This document shows, piece by piece, positions 8,150 through 16,254 of a stretch of 64,000 nt of DNA (position 1 is the stretch's first letter; each line of letters opens with the position of its first letter). The stretch is from contig NZ_BMOI01000001.1 in NCBI RefSeq assembly GCF_014646995.1, positions 147,008 to 211,007 of the forward strand. The letters run 5' to 3'. The position numbers and the translations under genes are program-made. The DNA is from Curtobacterium luteum (GTDB lineage Bacteria > Actinomycetota > Actinomycetes > Actinomycetales > Microbacteriaceae). The notes under the pieces are model-generated. The model was given only the letters and a program-made list of their open reading frames with translations, was not told the DNA's origin and did no database searches.

Positions 8150-8259
8150 CTGGCGTCCTTTCTCGGGGGCTGTGCCGATCCTAGGGGGACCGAACGCACG
8201 GTACGGGCAGGCTGGTCAGGGTGTCCGCTGGTTTCGGGTCCCAGCCGGGTCCGCACCGG

Positions 8260-9582
8260 CTACATCGTCGGGTGGCGGTTGACGACGCAGTGCGACACGA
8301 TGCGGAGCGAGCCGTCTTGCACGGCCTCCGTGAACGGGCCGATGCGCTGCAGCGCGCTCCAGGTGGCCGGGCCGAGTCGGCGTCGGCTGACGCTGCTGGA
8401 CTCGATGACGATCGGGACGTCCATCGTCTCGTCCGTGACGGGGTGCCCGTCCGAGCCGACCGGGCCGAGCGTGACGGAGACGACGGGCTGGCCGGGCTGT
8501 GCGGTGCGCCCGTCGCCGGCCATCTGCCACAGGGCCTGCAGGAGGCCGTCGCGCTGCGCCGGGGAGAGGTGCCCGGCGAGCGAGGCCGGGTCGGCGACGC
8601 TCACGGCCCGCCCGAGGTGGTCGGACTCGGTGATCGCGTGGTAGAGCCAGGTCTCGCGGCGGCCTTCGATGAGGTGCAGGCGCAGTTCGGTCGCGAGCGA
8701 GGCCGCGACCGAGGCGGAGGCGTCGGACAGCGGCAGCGGGTCGGACCCGTTCGCGACGGCGTCGAGGAGCTTCTCGGCCGCGAGGTCGAGCCGGGCGAGC
8801 TCGTCCGACGCGAGCATGCCCAGGGCGAACTGCGGCGCCTGGACGTTGCTCTGCACGAGGACGCGGTCGAGCTCCCGCTGCACGAGCTGTCGGAACCGCT
8901 GGACCACGAAGAGCGCGATCGACGGCGGCACGACGACGAAGGCCACGAGCGACACCATGCCCGGCAGCGTGTCCGGCGTGACCGGGCTCGACACGAGGCA
9001 CATGACGACGAACGCGGCGCCGAGCACGACGATCGCGACCGCGACCTCCCGCGCCGGGCGGAGCGACGCGATCGGGAGGAGGGCGAACCCCGCGGCGACC
9101 GATGCGGTGGCGAGGTGGGCGATGTCGTGGTCGGGCCAGATGCCGATGAAGTCGAGCGTGACCACGCACGCGAGCACTACGCCGATGAGGGCGAACGCGA
9201 CGCCGGTGAGTCGTTCGCCGTAGGTGAGGAGGCTCAGCCCCACCCCGAGCGCCGCGACGACGTACAGGCCCCACGCCGCCGCCGGGAGCCACGGGTCGGT
9301 GTACTCCGGCCAGCGCACGAGGAAGAACACGATGCCGGCGACCGCCTCGATCGCGGTGAGGACCGCCGCACCCGCGCCGAGGTAGCCCGCGCCGAGGCTC
9401 GCACCCGGCTTCGCCGCCTGCCGGAGGGAACGGGCACCGGTGGACGTCGACGGGAGGCCGCGCGCCTGCCGACGCTCGCTGCCCCGGTACCGCTCACGGG
9501 CCTCCCGGCGGGTCCGCGGAGCGGGCTGCACGGTCTCGCCGGGCAGTCCGCGGCTGATGGTGTCCTCGGGGACGCGGCTCAC
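8260..9582 (-). CDS. Membrane protein with histidine-kinase-like degenerate C-terminus
   Basis: 440 residues, GTG start at 9582 with GGAGG just upstream. The first 75 residues are cytosolic and very basic. About eight hydrophobic segments follow (residues about 85-255) and then a soluble tail. The tail lines up by eye with the neighbouring kinase: a helical region around LATELRLHLIEGRRETW where the phosphorylated His helix would be, then LSPAQRDGLLQALWQMAGDG where the kinase has an N-box (ALGECLENVRRHAG). The phosphoacceptor HD pair, the N-box Asn and the DxGxG nucleotide loop are all missing. It lies 19 nt after the kinase stop, so it is co-transcribed. I infer a pseudokinase partner or co-sensor; no named family is recognised. 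Confidence 0.7.
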   Translation of the reverse strand: MSRVPEDTISRGLPGETVQPAPRTRREARERYRGSERRQARGLPSTSTGARSLRQAAKPGASLGAGYLGAGAAVLTAIEAVAGIVFFLVRWPEYTDPWLPAAAWGLYVVAALGVGLSLLTYGERLTGVAFALIGVVLACVVTLDFIGIWPDHDIAHLATASVAAGFALLPIASLRPAREVAVAIVVLGAAFVVMCLVSSPVTPDTLPGMVSLVAFVVVPPSIALFVVQRFRQLVQRELDRVLVQSNVQAPQFALGMLASDELARLDLAAEKLLDAVANGSDPLPLSDASASVAASLATELRLHLIEGRRETWLYHAITESDHLGRAVSVADPASLAGHLSPAQRDGLLQALWQMAGDGRTAQPGQPVVSVTLGPVGSDGHPVTDETMDVPIVIESSSVSRRRLGPATWSALQRIGPFTEAVQDGSLRIVSHCVVNRHPTM

Positions 9583-9601
9583 GGTGCTGCCTCCTGCTGC
9601 C

Positions 9602-10759
9602 TCATCGGGGGGCCTCCAGGACCACGGTCGTGCCGGACCCCGGCGCGGAGAAGAGCTTCGCGTCGCCGCCGACCTCGCGGAGACGGTTGACGACGCTCTC
9701 CTTGAAGCCGAGCCGTTCGGCGCTGACGTTGGTGAGGTCGAAGCCGACTCCGGAGTCGGTGACCATCGCGCGCACCATCTCGTTGTCGTGCACGATCGTG
9801 ACGTGGGCCTCGCCGACGCCGGCGTGGCGACGGACGTTCTCGAGGCACTCGCCGAGGGCGAGCAGGAAGGCGTCGAGCACGTTCGACGGCAGGAGGACCT
9901 GGCCGGTGCCGTGCCAGCTCACCTCGAGGCCCATCCGCCCGAAGCGCTGCTTCACGGACTCGAGGGTCTGTCCGAGGGGCGACTCTTCCTCGCGGGTGAG
10001 GGAGTAGTCGCCGGACTGCTGCGGCTGCGGGGTCGCTCCGAGGCGGAGGTGGCGGAGCAGCCGGGCGTCCTCGGCCGCCTGCTCACGCATGGCCTGCTCG
10101 GAGACGCCGACGCCGGAGTGGGCGAGGAGCGTCAGCGTCGCCAGCACGGTGTCGTGCAGGAGCCGGGCGCCCTGGCGGCGCTGTGCCTCGGTCTCGCTCG
10201 CCTGGCGTTCGGCACGGTGGGCGGTGCCGATGCTGTAGATCCGTCGCGCCACGCGGGGGATGCTCCGGGAGATCCAGACGGTCACGACCGCGATGAGCAC
10301 CCAGCCGAGCAGCGCACCGCCCACGGGCGCGGAGAAGAACGAGCCGGTCGCCCAGATCATCGCGACCACCACGGCGGCACCGGCGACGATCGTCAGCCCG
10401 AGGCCGACCGGGTGACCGCGCTGCGCCATGAGGGGTGCCGAGATGCCGCCGGCCGCGAGCGGGAGGACCGCGCTCGCGATCACCGGCCGGACCGTGTCGT
10501 CGACGCCGAGGAGCAGGATCGCGAGGGCTCCGAGGCCGCCCGCGAGGACGACGGCGGTCCACCAGACGGAGCCGGTCGACCCGAAGACGACGAAGCCGAC
10601 GATCATCGCGGCGATGCACGCGAGGGCCCCGACGAGCAGCCCGAGGGGGACGGCGAGGGAGGACAGCACGGCGACGACACTGATCACGACGCACACGATG
10701 CCGACGACACGGGTGGTCGACCGGAGCAGTCGGTCGCGTTCCTGTGCGATCAGATCCAT
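9602..10759 (-). CDS. Sensor histidine kinase (HisKA_3/DesK-type)
   Basis: 385 residues. Membrane segments span about 15-165 (for example VVGIVCVVISVVAVL, AMIVGFVVFG, ILLLGV, VGLGLTIVAGAAVVVAMIWA, GWVLIAVVTVWI) with little extracytoplasmic sequence, so sensing is likely within the membrane. The phosphoacceptor is His202 in RLLHDTVLATL. The HATPase domain has an N-box ECLENVRRHAG (304-314), a G1 box DSGVGFD (335-341) and a G2-like GSGTTV (374-379). This layout is typical of NarL/DesK-family kinases that pair with LuxR-type regulators. First gene of the three-gene cassette; the signal is unknown. Confidence 0.92.
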   Translation of the reverse strand: MDLIAQERDRLLRSTTRVVGIVCVVISVVAVLSSLAVPLGLLVGALACIAAMIVGFVVFGSTGSVWWTAVVLAGGLGALAILLLGVDDTVRPVIASAVLPLAAGGISAPLMAQRGHPVGLGLTIVAGAAVVVAMIWATGSFFSAPVGGALLGWVLIAVVTVWISRSIPRVARRIYSIGTAHRAERQASETEAQRRQGARLLHDTVLATLTLLAHSGVGVSEQAMREQAAEDARLLRHLRLGATPQPQQSGDYSLTREEESPLGQTLESVKQRFGRMGLEVSWHGTGQVLLPSNVLDAFLLALGECLENVRRHAGVGEAHVTIVHDNEMVRAMVTDSGVGFDLTNVSAERLGFKESVVNRLREVGGDAKLFSAPGSGTTVVLEAPR

Positions 10760-10940
10760 CGATGTCCTGTGCGGTCGAGCTGGTGAAGTCGAGACTCGGT
10801 CAGGCCGAGCACCACGCCATCATTCCACGCACGGCACCCGTTGGGGGGTGTTCGGCGCGCCATGCCACGCCGGATGGGGTCGAATCGTGATCGCAGGTGC
10901 GATGGGAACGGCTGGCAGCGGCCGCGTGCCCGCAGCCGCC

Positions 10941-12140
10941 TCATCCGAACAGCCGTCGGAGGTGCGCCCCGACCGCTTCGTGCTCGATGAGGAAGCCGTC
11001 GTGCCCGAACTCGCTCTCGATGACCGCTGCCCGGTCGCCGTCGACGGTGTCCGGGATGCCCGCGGCGATGCGGTGCTGGTCCTCGACCGGGAACAGGCGG
11101 TCGCTCGACACCCCGACGACGAGCGTCCGTGCCGAGACCTGCGCGAGCGCCGCGTCGACACCGCCCCGCCCCGCCCCGACGTCGTGCGAGTCCATCGCGT
11201 GCGTCAACGTCACGTACGAGCTCGCGTCGAACCGCCGGGTGAACTTGTTGCCGTGGAAGTCGAGGTAGCTCTCCACCGAGAACCGGCCGTCGTCGCCGAG
11301 CGGGGACACGTCGCTCTGCCACGAGCGCGCGAACCGACCGTTCAGCTCGTCGGATGCGCGGTAGGTCAGCATCGCCATGCGTCGGGCGAGCGCGAGGCCG
11401 CGGTGCGGGCCCTCGCCGGGGCCGGCGTCGTGGTAGTCGCCGCCGGCGAACCCGGGGTCCATCTGGATCACCGCGCGCTGCAGCGAGTTGGCGGCGATCT
11501 GGTCGGCGGTGGTCTGCGCCGTCGAGGCCAGCACGGCCAACCGCGCGACCCGGTCCGGGTGGGTGATCGCGAACTCGAGGGCGTGCATCCCGCCCATCGA
11601 CCCGCCGACGACGCCCGCGAAGCGCTCGATGCCGAGTCGGTCGGCCAGCCGCGCCTGCACTGCGACCTGGTCGCGCACGGTGACGAACGGGAAGCGCGAG
11701 CCCCACTCGACCCCGTCCGGCGCGACCGAGGACGGCCCGGTCGTGCCCTGGCAGCTGCCGAGCATGTTCGGCACGACGACGAACCAACGGTCCGTGTCGA
11801 TCGCCCGCCCGGGACCCACGACGTCGCCCCACCAGCCGGCGGTGCGGTGTCCGGGGCCGGCGCTCCCGGCGACGTGCGAGTCACCGGTCAGTGCGTGGAA
11901 CACGAGCACGGCGTTGTCCCGCTCGGGGGAGAGCGTGCCCCAGGTCTCGTAGGCGACCCGGACCGCGGGCAGTCGTCCCCCGCGGACCCAGTGCTCTCCC
12001 GTGTTCTCGAAGCGACGGTTCCCGGGGTGGTCGCCTGGACGCCAGGCGCCGGTGACGGGTGGCTTGCCGAGGGTGCCGAGTTCGGCGCCGGGCACGAGGG
12101 AGGACGGCACGGAGTCCTCGGGGGTCGTCTGCCAGTCCAT
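10941..12140 (-). CDS. metX: Homoserine O-acetyltransferase
   Basis: 399 residues, alpha/beta-hydrolase fold. It transfers acetyl from acetyl-CoA to L-homoserine, the first committed step of methionine synthesis by direct sulfhydrylation. The nucleophile is Ser181 in VVGGSMGGMHALEF. The catalytic Asp is in VVGVSSDRLFPVEDQ and the His is in FGHDGFLIEHEAV near the C-terminus. ALTGDSHV near 83-90 forms the oxyanion region and NMLGSCQGTTGPSS is a family signature. Length is slightly above the usual 360-380 because of a 40-residue N-terminal lead. It lies downstream of metY on the same strand, separated by 385 bp of palindromic DNA, so it may have its own promoter. Confidence 0.96.
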   Translation of the reverse strand: MDWQTTPEDSVPSSLVPGAELGTLGKPPVTGAWRPGDHPGNRRFENTGEHWVRGGRLPAVRVAYETWGTLSPERDNAVLVFHALTGDSHVAGSAGPGHRTAGWWGDVVGPGRAIDTDRWFVVVPNMLGSCQGTTGPSSVAPDGVEWGSRFPFVTVRDQVAVQARLADRLGIERFAGVVGGSMGGMHALEFAITHPDRVARLAVLASTAQTTADQIAANSLQRAVIQMDPGFAGGDYHDAGPGEGPHRGLALARRMAMLTYRASDELNGRFARSWQSDVSPLGDDGRFSVESYLDFHGNKFTRRFDASSYVTLTHAMDSHDVGAGRGGVDAALAQVSARTLVVGVSSDRLFPVEDQHRIAAGIPDTVDGDRAAVIESEFGHDGFLIEHEAVGAHLRRLFG

Positions 12141-12366
12141 CGTCCGACCAGTCTGCCGGGAGGCGCGGGTCGCCGCCGCCGTGTTACGTCACCCCGGGCG
12201 TGTGGTCGCGGTGGTCGCGCGCGTTCCGGGGTGCGGCCCGCGGCGGTGCGGGCGCGGCCGGCGGCGGTGCGGGTTCTGGTCTACGGGTGGCGCGGCGTCC
12301 GGTGTCCCGTTTGCGGGTGGCGCGGCGTCCGGTGTGCGGTCGTTTGCGGCGCCGGACGCTGTTGTG

Positions 12367-12402
12367 CGACATCGCCGTCGTCGTGCGACGACGGCGATGT
12401 CG
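12367..12402. repeat. Perfect palindrome, 17-bp arms
   Basis: CGACATCGCCGTCGTCG (12367-12383) is followed after two bases by its exact reverse complement (12386-12402). It is preceded by GTTGTG, giving GTTGTGCGAC, a string also present at the end of the 7356-7419 palindrome. In RNA the innermost pairs would open to form a loop. Confidence 0.8.
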
Positions 12403-12420
12403 TCGCCCCGCGCGCGCAAT

Positions 12421-12436
12421 CGTTGCGTGCGCAACG
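12421..12436. repeat. Short palindrome CGTTGCG/CGCAACG
   Basis: Seven-base arms (12421-12427, 12430-12436) around two bases, the middle one of three adjoining hairpins in the metY-metX spacer. Its right arm shares its final base with the next palindrome. Confidence 0.65.
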
Positions 12437-12477
12437 AACGACGCCGCCGCTGTCGTTCGACAGCGGCGGCGTCGTTC
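12436..12477. repeat. Perfect palindrome, 20-bp arms
   Basis: GAACGACGCCGCCGCTGTCG (12436-12455), two T residues, then its exact reverse complement (12458-12477). It lies 49 nt downstream of the metY stop and is a very stable GC-rich hairpin. As a terminator it lacks a U-tract, which is common in high-GC Actinobacteria. Confidence 0.8.
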
Positions 12478-12525
12478 CGCAGCGGCCGCGGCGGGCTCAC
12501 GGCGCGGCCCCGCCCGGACCCGGCG

Positions 12526-13854
12526 CTAGGCGCGCAAGCGCTCCGACTCCGCCCGGGCCGCGGCGAGCCCGGCCTCGAGGTCGGCCCGGAGGTCCTCGAT
12601 GTTCTCGATCCCGACCGACAGGCGGACGAGCCCCGGCGTGACCCCGGTCGTCAGCTGCTGCTCGGGCGTGAGCTGCGAGTGCGTGGTCGACGCCGGGTGG
12701 ATCACGAGCGAGCGCACGTCACCGATGTTGGCCAGGTGCGAGAACAGCTGCAGGTTGTCGACGAACGCCTTGCCCGCGTCCACGCCGCCCTTCAGCTCGA
12801 ACGACAGCACGGCCCCGACGCCCTTCGGCGCGTACTTCGTCGCCGCGGCGTACCAGGGGGAGGTGGGCAGGCCCGCGTACGAGACCGAGGCCACGTCCGG
12901 GTGCCGGTCGAGCCACTCGGCGATCTCCTGCGCGTTCGACACGTGCCGCTCGATCCGCAGGCTCAGCGTCTCGATGCCCTGGAGGAGCGCGAACGCCGTG
13001 TCCGGCGAGTTCGACGCCCCCAGGTCGCGCAGCAGCTGCACCCGCGCCTTGATGATGTACGCCAGCTGGTCGCCGACCGCCTGCGAGAACACCGCGCCGT
13101 GGTAGGAGGGGTCCGGCGTGCTGAACTCGGGGAACTTCTCGGGGTGCTCCGACCAGGCGAACGTCCCGCCGTCGACGATGACCCCGCCGATGACGGTGCC
13201 GTGGCCGCCGAGGAACTTCGTGGCCGAGTGCACGACGACGTCGGCGCCGTGCTCGAACGGACGGATGAGGTACGGCGTCGCGATCGTGTTGTCGACGATG
13301 AGCGGGACGCCGGCGTCGTGCGCGACCCCGGCGACCGTCGCGATGTCGAGGACGTTGATCTTCGGGTTGCCGATGGTCTCCGCGAAGAACAGCTTCGTGT
13401 TCGGCCGGACCGCGCGACGCCACTCCTCGGGGTCGTCCTGGTCCTCGACGAAGGTCGTCTCGATGCCGAGCTTCGCCAGCGTGTACTTGAAGAGGTTGTA
13501 CGTGCCGCCGTAGATCGACGACGACGACACGATGTGGTCACCCGCACCCGCGATGTTGAGCACCGCGTACGTCTCGGCCGCCTGCCCCGACGACACCAGC
13601 AGCGCGCCGGACCCGCCCTCGAGCGCGGCGATCCGCTGCTCCACGACGTCGTTCGTCGGGTTCATGATCCGGGAGTAGATGTTGCCCGGCTGTGCCAGCG
13701 CGAACAGGTCGCGGGCGTGGTCCGAGTTCTCGAACACGTACGAGGTCGTCTTGTAGATCGGCGTCGCGCGGGCACCCGTGGTCGGGTCCGGCTGTGCGCC
13801 GGCGTGGACCTGGGTCGTCTCGAACCGCCAGGCGGCGGCGTCGTTCGTGCTCAT
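12526..13854 (-). CDS. metY: O-acetylhomoserine (thiol)-lyase / sulfhydrylase
   Basis: 442 residues, PLP-dependent Cys/Met metabolism family. It makes homocysteine from O-acetylhomoserine and sulfide. The PLP Lys is in VVVHSATKFLGGHGT. The cofactor Tyr/Arg segment is IYSRIMNPTNDVVEQRIAAL, ALLVSSGQAAET binds the phosphate and PLIVDNTIATPYLIRP holds the Asp that contacts the pyridine N. The C-terminal LVRLSVGIENIEDLRADLE is diagnostic. ATG at 13854 with GACAGGAG upstream; a longer in-frame extension has no family similarity. It supplies the step after metX, so the pair completes direct sulfhydrylation. Confidence 0.95.
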   Translation of the reverse strand: MSTNDAAAWRFETTQVHAGAQPDPTTGARATPIYKTTSYVFENSDHARDLFALAQPGNIYSRIMNPTNDVVEQRIAALEGGSGALLVSSGQAAETYAVLNIAGAGDHIVSSSSIYGGTYNLFKYTLAKLGIETTFVEDQDDPEEWRRAVRPNTKLFFAETIGNPKINVLDIATVAGVAHDAGVPLIVDNTIATPYLIRPFEHGADVVVHSATKFLGGHGTVIGGVIVDGGTFAWSEHPEKFPEFSTPDPSYHGAVFSQAVGDQLAYIIKARVQLLRDLGASNSPDTAFALLQGIETLSLRIERHVSNAQEIAEWLDRHPDVASVSYAGLPTSPWYAAATKYAPKGVGAVLSFELKGGVDAGKAFVDNLQLFSHLANIGDVRSLVIHPASTTHSQLTPEQQLTTGVTPGLVRLSVGIENIEDLRADLEAGLAAARAESERLRA

Positions 13855-14146
13855 CGGTGCTCCTGTCGGGTGCGGTGGTCGGGACGGGCGGCGCACCGGC
13901 CGGGAGGCCCGGGCAACGCTGCGTCGCACGTCACGGTACGCAGGTGGCCGGGCGGGCACCAGCGTGCCCGCCTCACGACGTAACGGACGTGGCGGCGGCG
14001 AGCCGCGCCTCCAGGCCGGGTGGCGGCGGCGAGGCAGCGCGCCGCGACCCTCGGTGCGAGGTTCCACGCACGGTGGCACCCCGCGGACCCCGCACCGAGT
14101 GCGGAACCTCGCACCGTGCACGGGCGGGCTCGCACCGTGCGATCGT
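13855..14146. other. metY upstream region with two hairpins
   Basis: 292 bp between the ends of metY (start) and the acyltransferase (stop), both on the minus strand. It holds GGCGGGCAC/GTGCCCGCC (13951-13972, 4-nt loop), GGCCGGGAGGC (13898-13908) with an inverted half copy at 14007-14019, and the 65-nt palindrome at 14052-14116. The metY promoter must lie here but no clear -35/-10 pair stands out. Confidence 0.55.
14052..14116. repeat. 65-nt palindrome with 14-bp arms
   Basis: CGGTGCGAGGTTCC (14052-14065) and its exact reverse complement (14103-14116) enclose 37 nt that partly pair (ACGCACGGTG against CACCGAGTGC). Size and architecture resemble the palindromes at 7356 and 53546. It lies about 36 nt past nothing but the acyltransferase stop side, where it could end transcription entering from metY's direction or act as a mobile palindrome. 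Confidence 0.7.
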
Positions 14147-15232
14147 CTACGCGACGGGTTCCTTCCGGAACAACCAGTCCACCTTCGGCTCCAGCAGCCA
14201 CCGCATCCCGCGACGGACGAACGGCTGCGCCAGGAAGAGGCTGACGGCGCATGCGACCACGACCATGAGGAGCACGTAGGGCCACGCCGAGTGCTCCCCG
14301 GCGAGGACGCCGGACTCGCGGATCGGGTAGAGGACGAACGTGTGGAGCAGGTACACGTACATCGTCGCCGCGCCGAACCGGGTGATCCAGACGCGACGCC
14401 GCGGGACGAGCAGCAGGAACGACGCCGTGAGCACCGCCGCGAGGAGCATCAGGCCCAGGCGGACCGCCCCGGCCCACCAGGCGTCCTCCCCGAGACCCGA
14501 GTACGAGTCGTCGTAGAAGAACCAGTGGTGCAGGTCGAACTCCTTGAACTGCGGGATCCAGACCGCACACGACACCGCCCACGCCGCGAACACCGCCGCC
14601 GCGACGATCCGCACCCGGACCACGGTCCGTCGGGGAGCGTCGTACCAGCGGTCGAACACCCCCCACTGCTTCACCGGCCAGCCGACGAGGAAGAACGGCA
14701 GCAGGCTGATCGCGCGGGACAGCGACAGCGTCGAGTCCACGTTGTCGAAGTACCCCACACCGATGCTGAACACCACGGCCCAGAACAGCGGCCATCGCAG
14801 CTGCGCCAGGTACGGCAGGATCAGCCGGAAGATCCCGAGCGCGAGCAGGAACCAGAGCGTCCACGTGGGCTGCGTCGGGTTGAACTGCTTGCCGCCCTCG
14901 ACGACGGCCTGCACCACCGTCCAGATCGTCTGCATGATGATGTACGGCACGACGATGTCCGTGATCGTCCGCTTCATCCGGTCCGCGGTGGGCGTCGCCG
15001 CCGAGGAGAAGTAGCCGCTGATCACGCCGAACGCCGGCATGTGGAACGCGTAGATGAACGTGTAGAGCGCCAACGCGTGCTCGCTCGCACCCGTCTGCCG
15101 CTGGATCGCGTGGCCGATGACGACGAGCGTGACCGCGAGGAAGCGTGCGGTGTCCCACATCGGGATGCGCTGCACCGACCGTCCGGGCTCCAGGCCCTGC
15201 GTCGGGGCCACGGGAGCGGCTTCTCTCGTCAT
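14147..15232 (-). CDS. Acyltransferase-3 family membrane protein (fucose 4-O-acetylase-like)
   Basis: 361 residues with about ten membrane segments. The N-terminus has the family pattern WDTARFLAVTLVVIGHAIQ, where the His after VVIG is the conserved active-site residue of acyltransferase-3 proteins, then FHMPAFGVISGYF. The C-terminal TMYVYLLHTFVLYPIRE matches the fucose 4-O-acetylase-like branch. It likely O-acetylates an envelope glycan. The ATG at 15232 is chosen because a TAGCGT -10 box (15246-15241, minus strand) lies 8 nt upstream, so it is leaderless. Divergent from the SDR gene with 92 bp between starts. Acceptor glycan unknown. Confidence 0.85.
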   Translation of the reverse strand: MTREAAPVAPTQGLEPGRSVQRIPMWDTARFLAVTLVVIGHAIQRQTGASEHALALYTFIYAFHMPAFGVISGYFSSAATPTADRMKRTITDIVVPYIIMQTIWTVVQAVVEGGKQFNPTQPTWTLWFLLALGIFRLILPYLAQLRWPLFWAVVFSIGVGYFDNVDSTLSLSRAISLLPFFLVGWPVKQWGVFDRWYDAPRRTVVRVRIVAAAVFAAWAVSCAVWIPQFKEFDLHHWFFYDDSYSGLGEDAWWAGAVRLGLMLLAAVLTASFLLLVPRRRVWITRFGAATMYVYLLHTFVLYPIRESGVLAGEHSAWPYVLLMVVVACAVSLFLAQPFVRRGMRWLLEPKVDWLFRKEPVA

Positions 15233-15324
15233 GGCCCGCCACGCTACCGGCTGACGGGGCGCCGTGATCGGTACGGTTGTCTCCCACACCCGTGTCCCAC
15301 ACCCAGGCGTTCGGAGGAACACCC

Positions 15325-16101
15325 ATGGCATCTCGTCGCGCAGTCGTCACCGGAGCCAGCTCGGGCATCGGGGCCGCGACCGTCCGGCTCTTCCGCTCCC
15401 GCGGGTGGGACGTCCTGGCCGTCGCCCGACGCGAGGCGAAGCTGCAGGCGCTCGCCGCGGAGACCGGCGCGACCTACCTCGTCGTCGACGTCACGGACCC
15501 GGCCGACGTCGCGGCGCTCGCCGCACGCGTGGCGGAGACCGGCGCACTCGACGTCCTCGTGAACAACGCCGGCGGAGCGCTCGGGTCCGCCTCGGTCGAG
15601 GAGTCCGACGTCGACGACTGGCGTGCGATGTTCGAGGTGAACGTCATCGGCACCAAGCAGGTGATCGCCGCGCTGCTGCCCGCGCTCCGGTCGACCGCCG
15701 GCACCGCGGGGCACGCCGACGTCGTGACCGTGACGTCGACGGCGGGCCACGTCGCCTACGAGAACGGCGGCGGGTACAACGCCGCGAAGTTCGCCGAGCA
15801 CGCGCTCGTGGGCGCGCTCCGCCTCGAGCTGAACGGGGAGCCGATCCGTGTCGTCGAGATCGCCCCCGGCCTCGTGAAGACCGACGAGTTCGCGTTGACC
15901 CGGTTCCGTGGCGACGAGGCGAAAGCGGCCGCGGTGTACGACGACGTGCCCGAACCGCTCGTCGCGGAGGACGTGGCCGAGGCGATCGTGCACGCGGTCG
16001 AGCTCCCGGGGCACGTGAACCTCGACCTCGTGACCGTCCGGCCGGTCGCGCAGTCGGCGCAGCACAAGCTGGCCCGGGGCGAGCTCCGGCCGCGGGGGTA
16101 G
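15325..16101 (+). CDS. SDR family NAD(P)-dependent oxidoreductase (YdfG-like)
   Basis: 258 residues, Rossmann fold. TGASSGIG (9-16) binds the nucleotide; Arg4/Arg5 and the basic RREAK after strand 2 suggest NADP. NNAG (80-83) and the catalytic set Ser138, Tyr151, Lys155 (YNAAK) are intact. APGLVKTDEF is the usual loop. It resembles YdfG-type 3-hydroxy acid / serine dehydrogenases. ATG at 15325 with CGGAGG 10 nt upstream. Divergent from the acyltransferase gene. Substrate undetermined. Confidence 0.92.
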   Translation: MASRRAVVTGASSGIGAATVRLFRSRGWDVLAVARREAKLQALAAETGATYLVVDVTDPADVAALAARVAETGALDVLVNNAGGALGSASVEESDVDDWRAMFEVNVIGTKQVIAALLPALRSTAGTAGHADVVTVTSTAGHVAYENGGGYNAAKFAEHALVGALRLELNGEPIRVVEIAPGLVKTDEFALTRFRGDEAKAAAVYDDVPEPLVAEDVAEAIVHAVELPGHVNLDLVTVRPVAQSAQHKLARGELRPRG

Positions 16102-16109
16102 CGGGTCGG

Positions 16110-16235
16110 GGGTCGGGCCTCGGGTCACGGGGGTGCTGCTGGTGGGCACGCGCCCGGGGTCGGGCCTCGGGTCGCGGGGGTGCTGCTGGTGGGCACGCGC
16201 CCGGGGTCGGGTTGCGGGTCGCGGCGGCGGGGTCC
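16110..16235. repeat. 47-bp tandem repeat, about 2.6 copies
   Basis: Units begin near 16110, 16157 and 16204. The first two share GGGTCGGGCCTCGGGTC, CGGGGGTGCTGCTGGTGGGC and ACGCGCCC with one mismatch, and the third breaks off after about 30 bp. The array fills the SDR to phosphoribosyltransferase gap and stops just before the TACCGT box (16243-16248) that probably drives the next gene. Likely replication slippage; copy number may vary among strains. Confidence 0.8.
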
Positions 16236-16254
16236 GTGCCGGTACCGTGGTCGG

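Larger units (their letters stand above)
12141..12525. other. metY-metX spacer packed with palindromes and direct repeats
   Basis: This 385-bp gap has no convincing gene. It holds a 22-bp direct repeat (12284-12305 and 12314-12335, period 30), a half copy of the GGCCGGGAGGC element (12155-12167) and three adjacent perfect hairpins (12367-12402, 12421-12436, 12436-12477). Transcription leaving metY must cross all three before reaching metX, so they could act as terminators, attenuators or mRNA-end stabilisers. No SAM riboswitch core was recognised. Confidence 0.7.

Noticed and set aside
10428..13983. Long plus-strand frames through metX, metY and the kinase
   Set aside because: Shadow frames of minus-strand genes in very GC-rich DNA; the minus-strand products are clear enzymes.
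13855..14051. SAM riboswitch upstream of metY
   Set aside because: No recognisable SAM-I, SAM-II or SAM-IV core was found by eye; only simple hairpins. A covariance-model search would be decisive.
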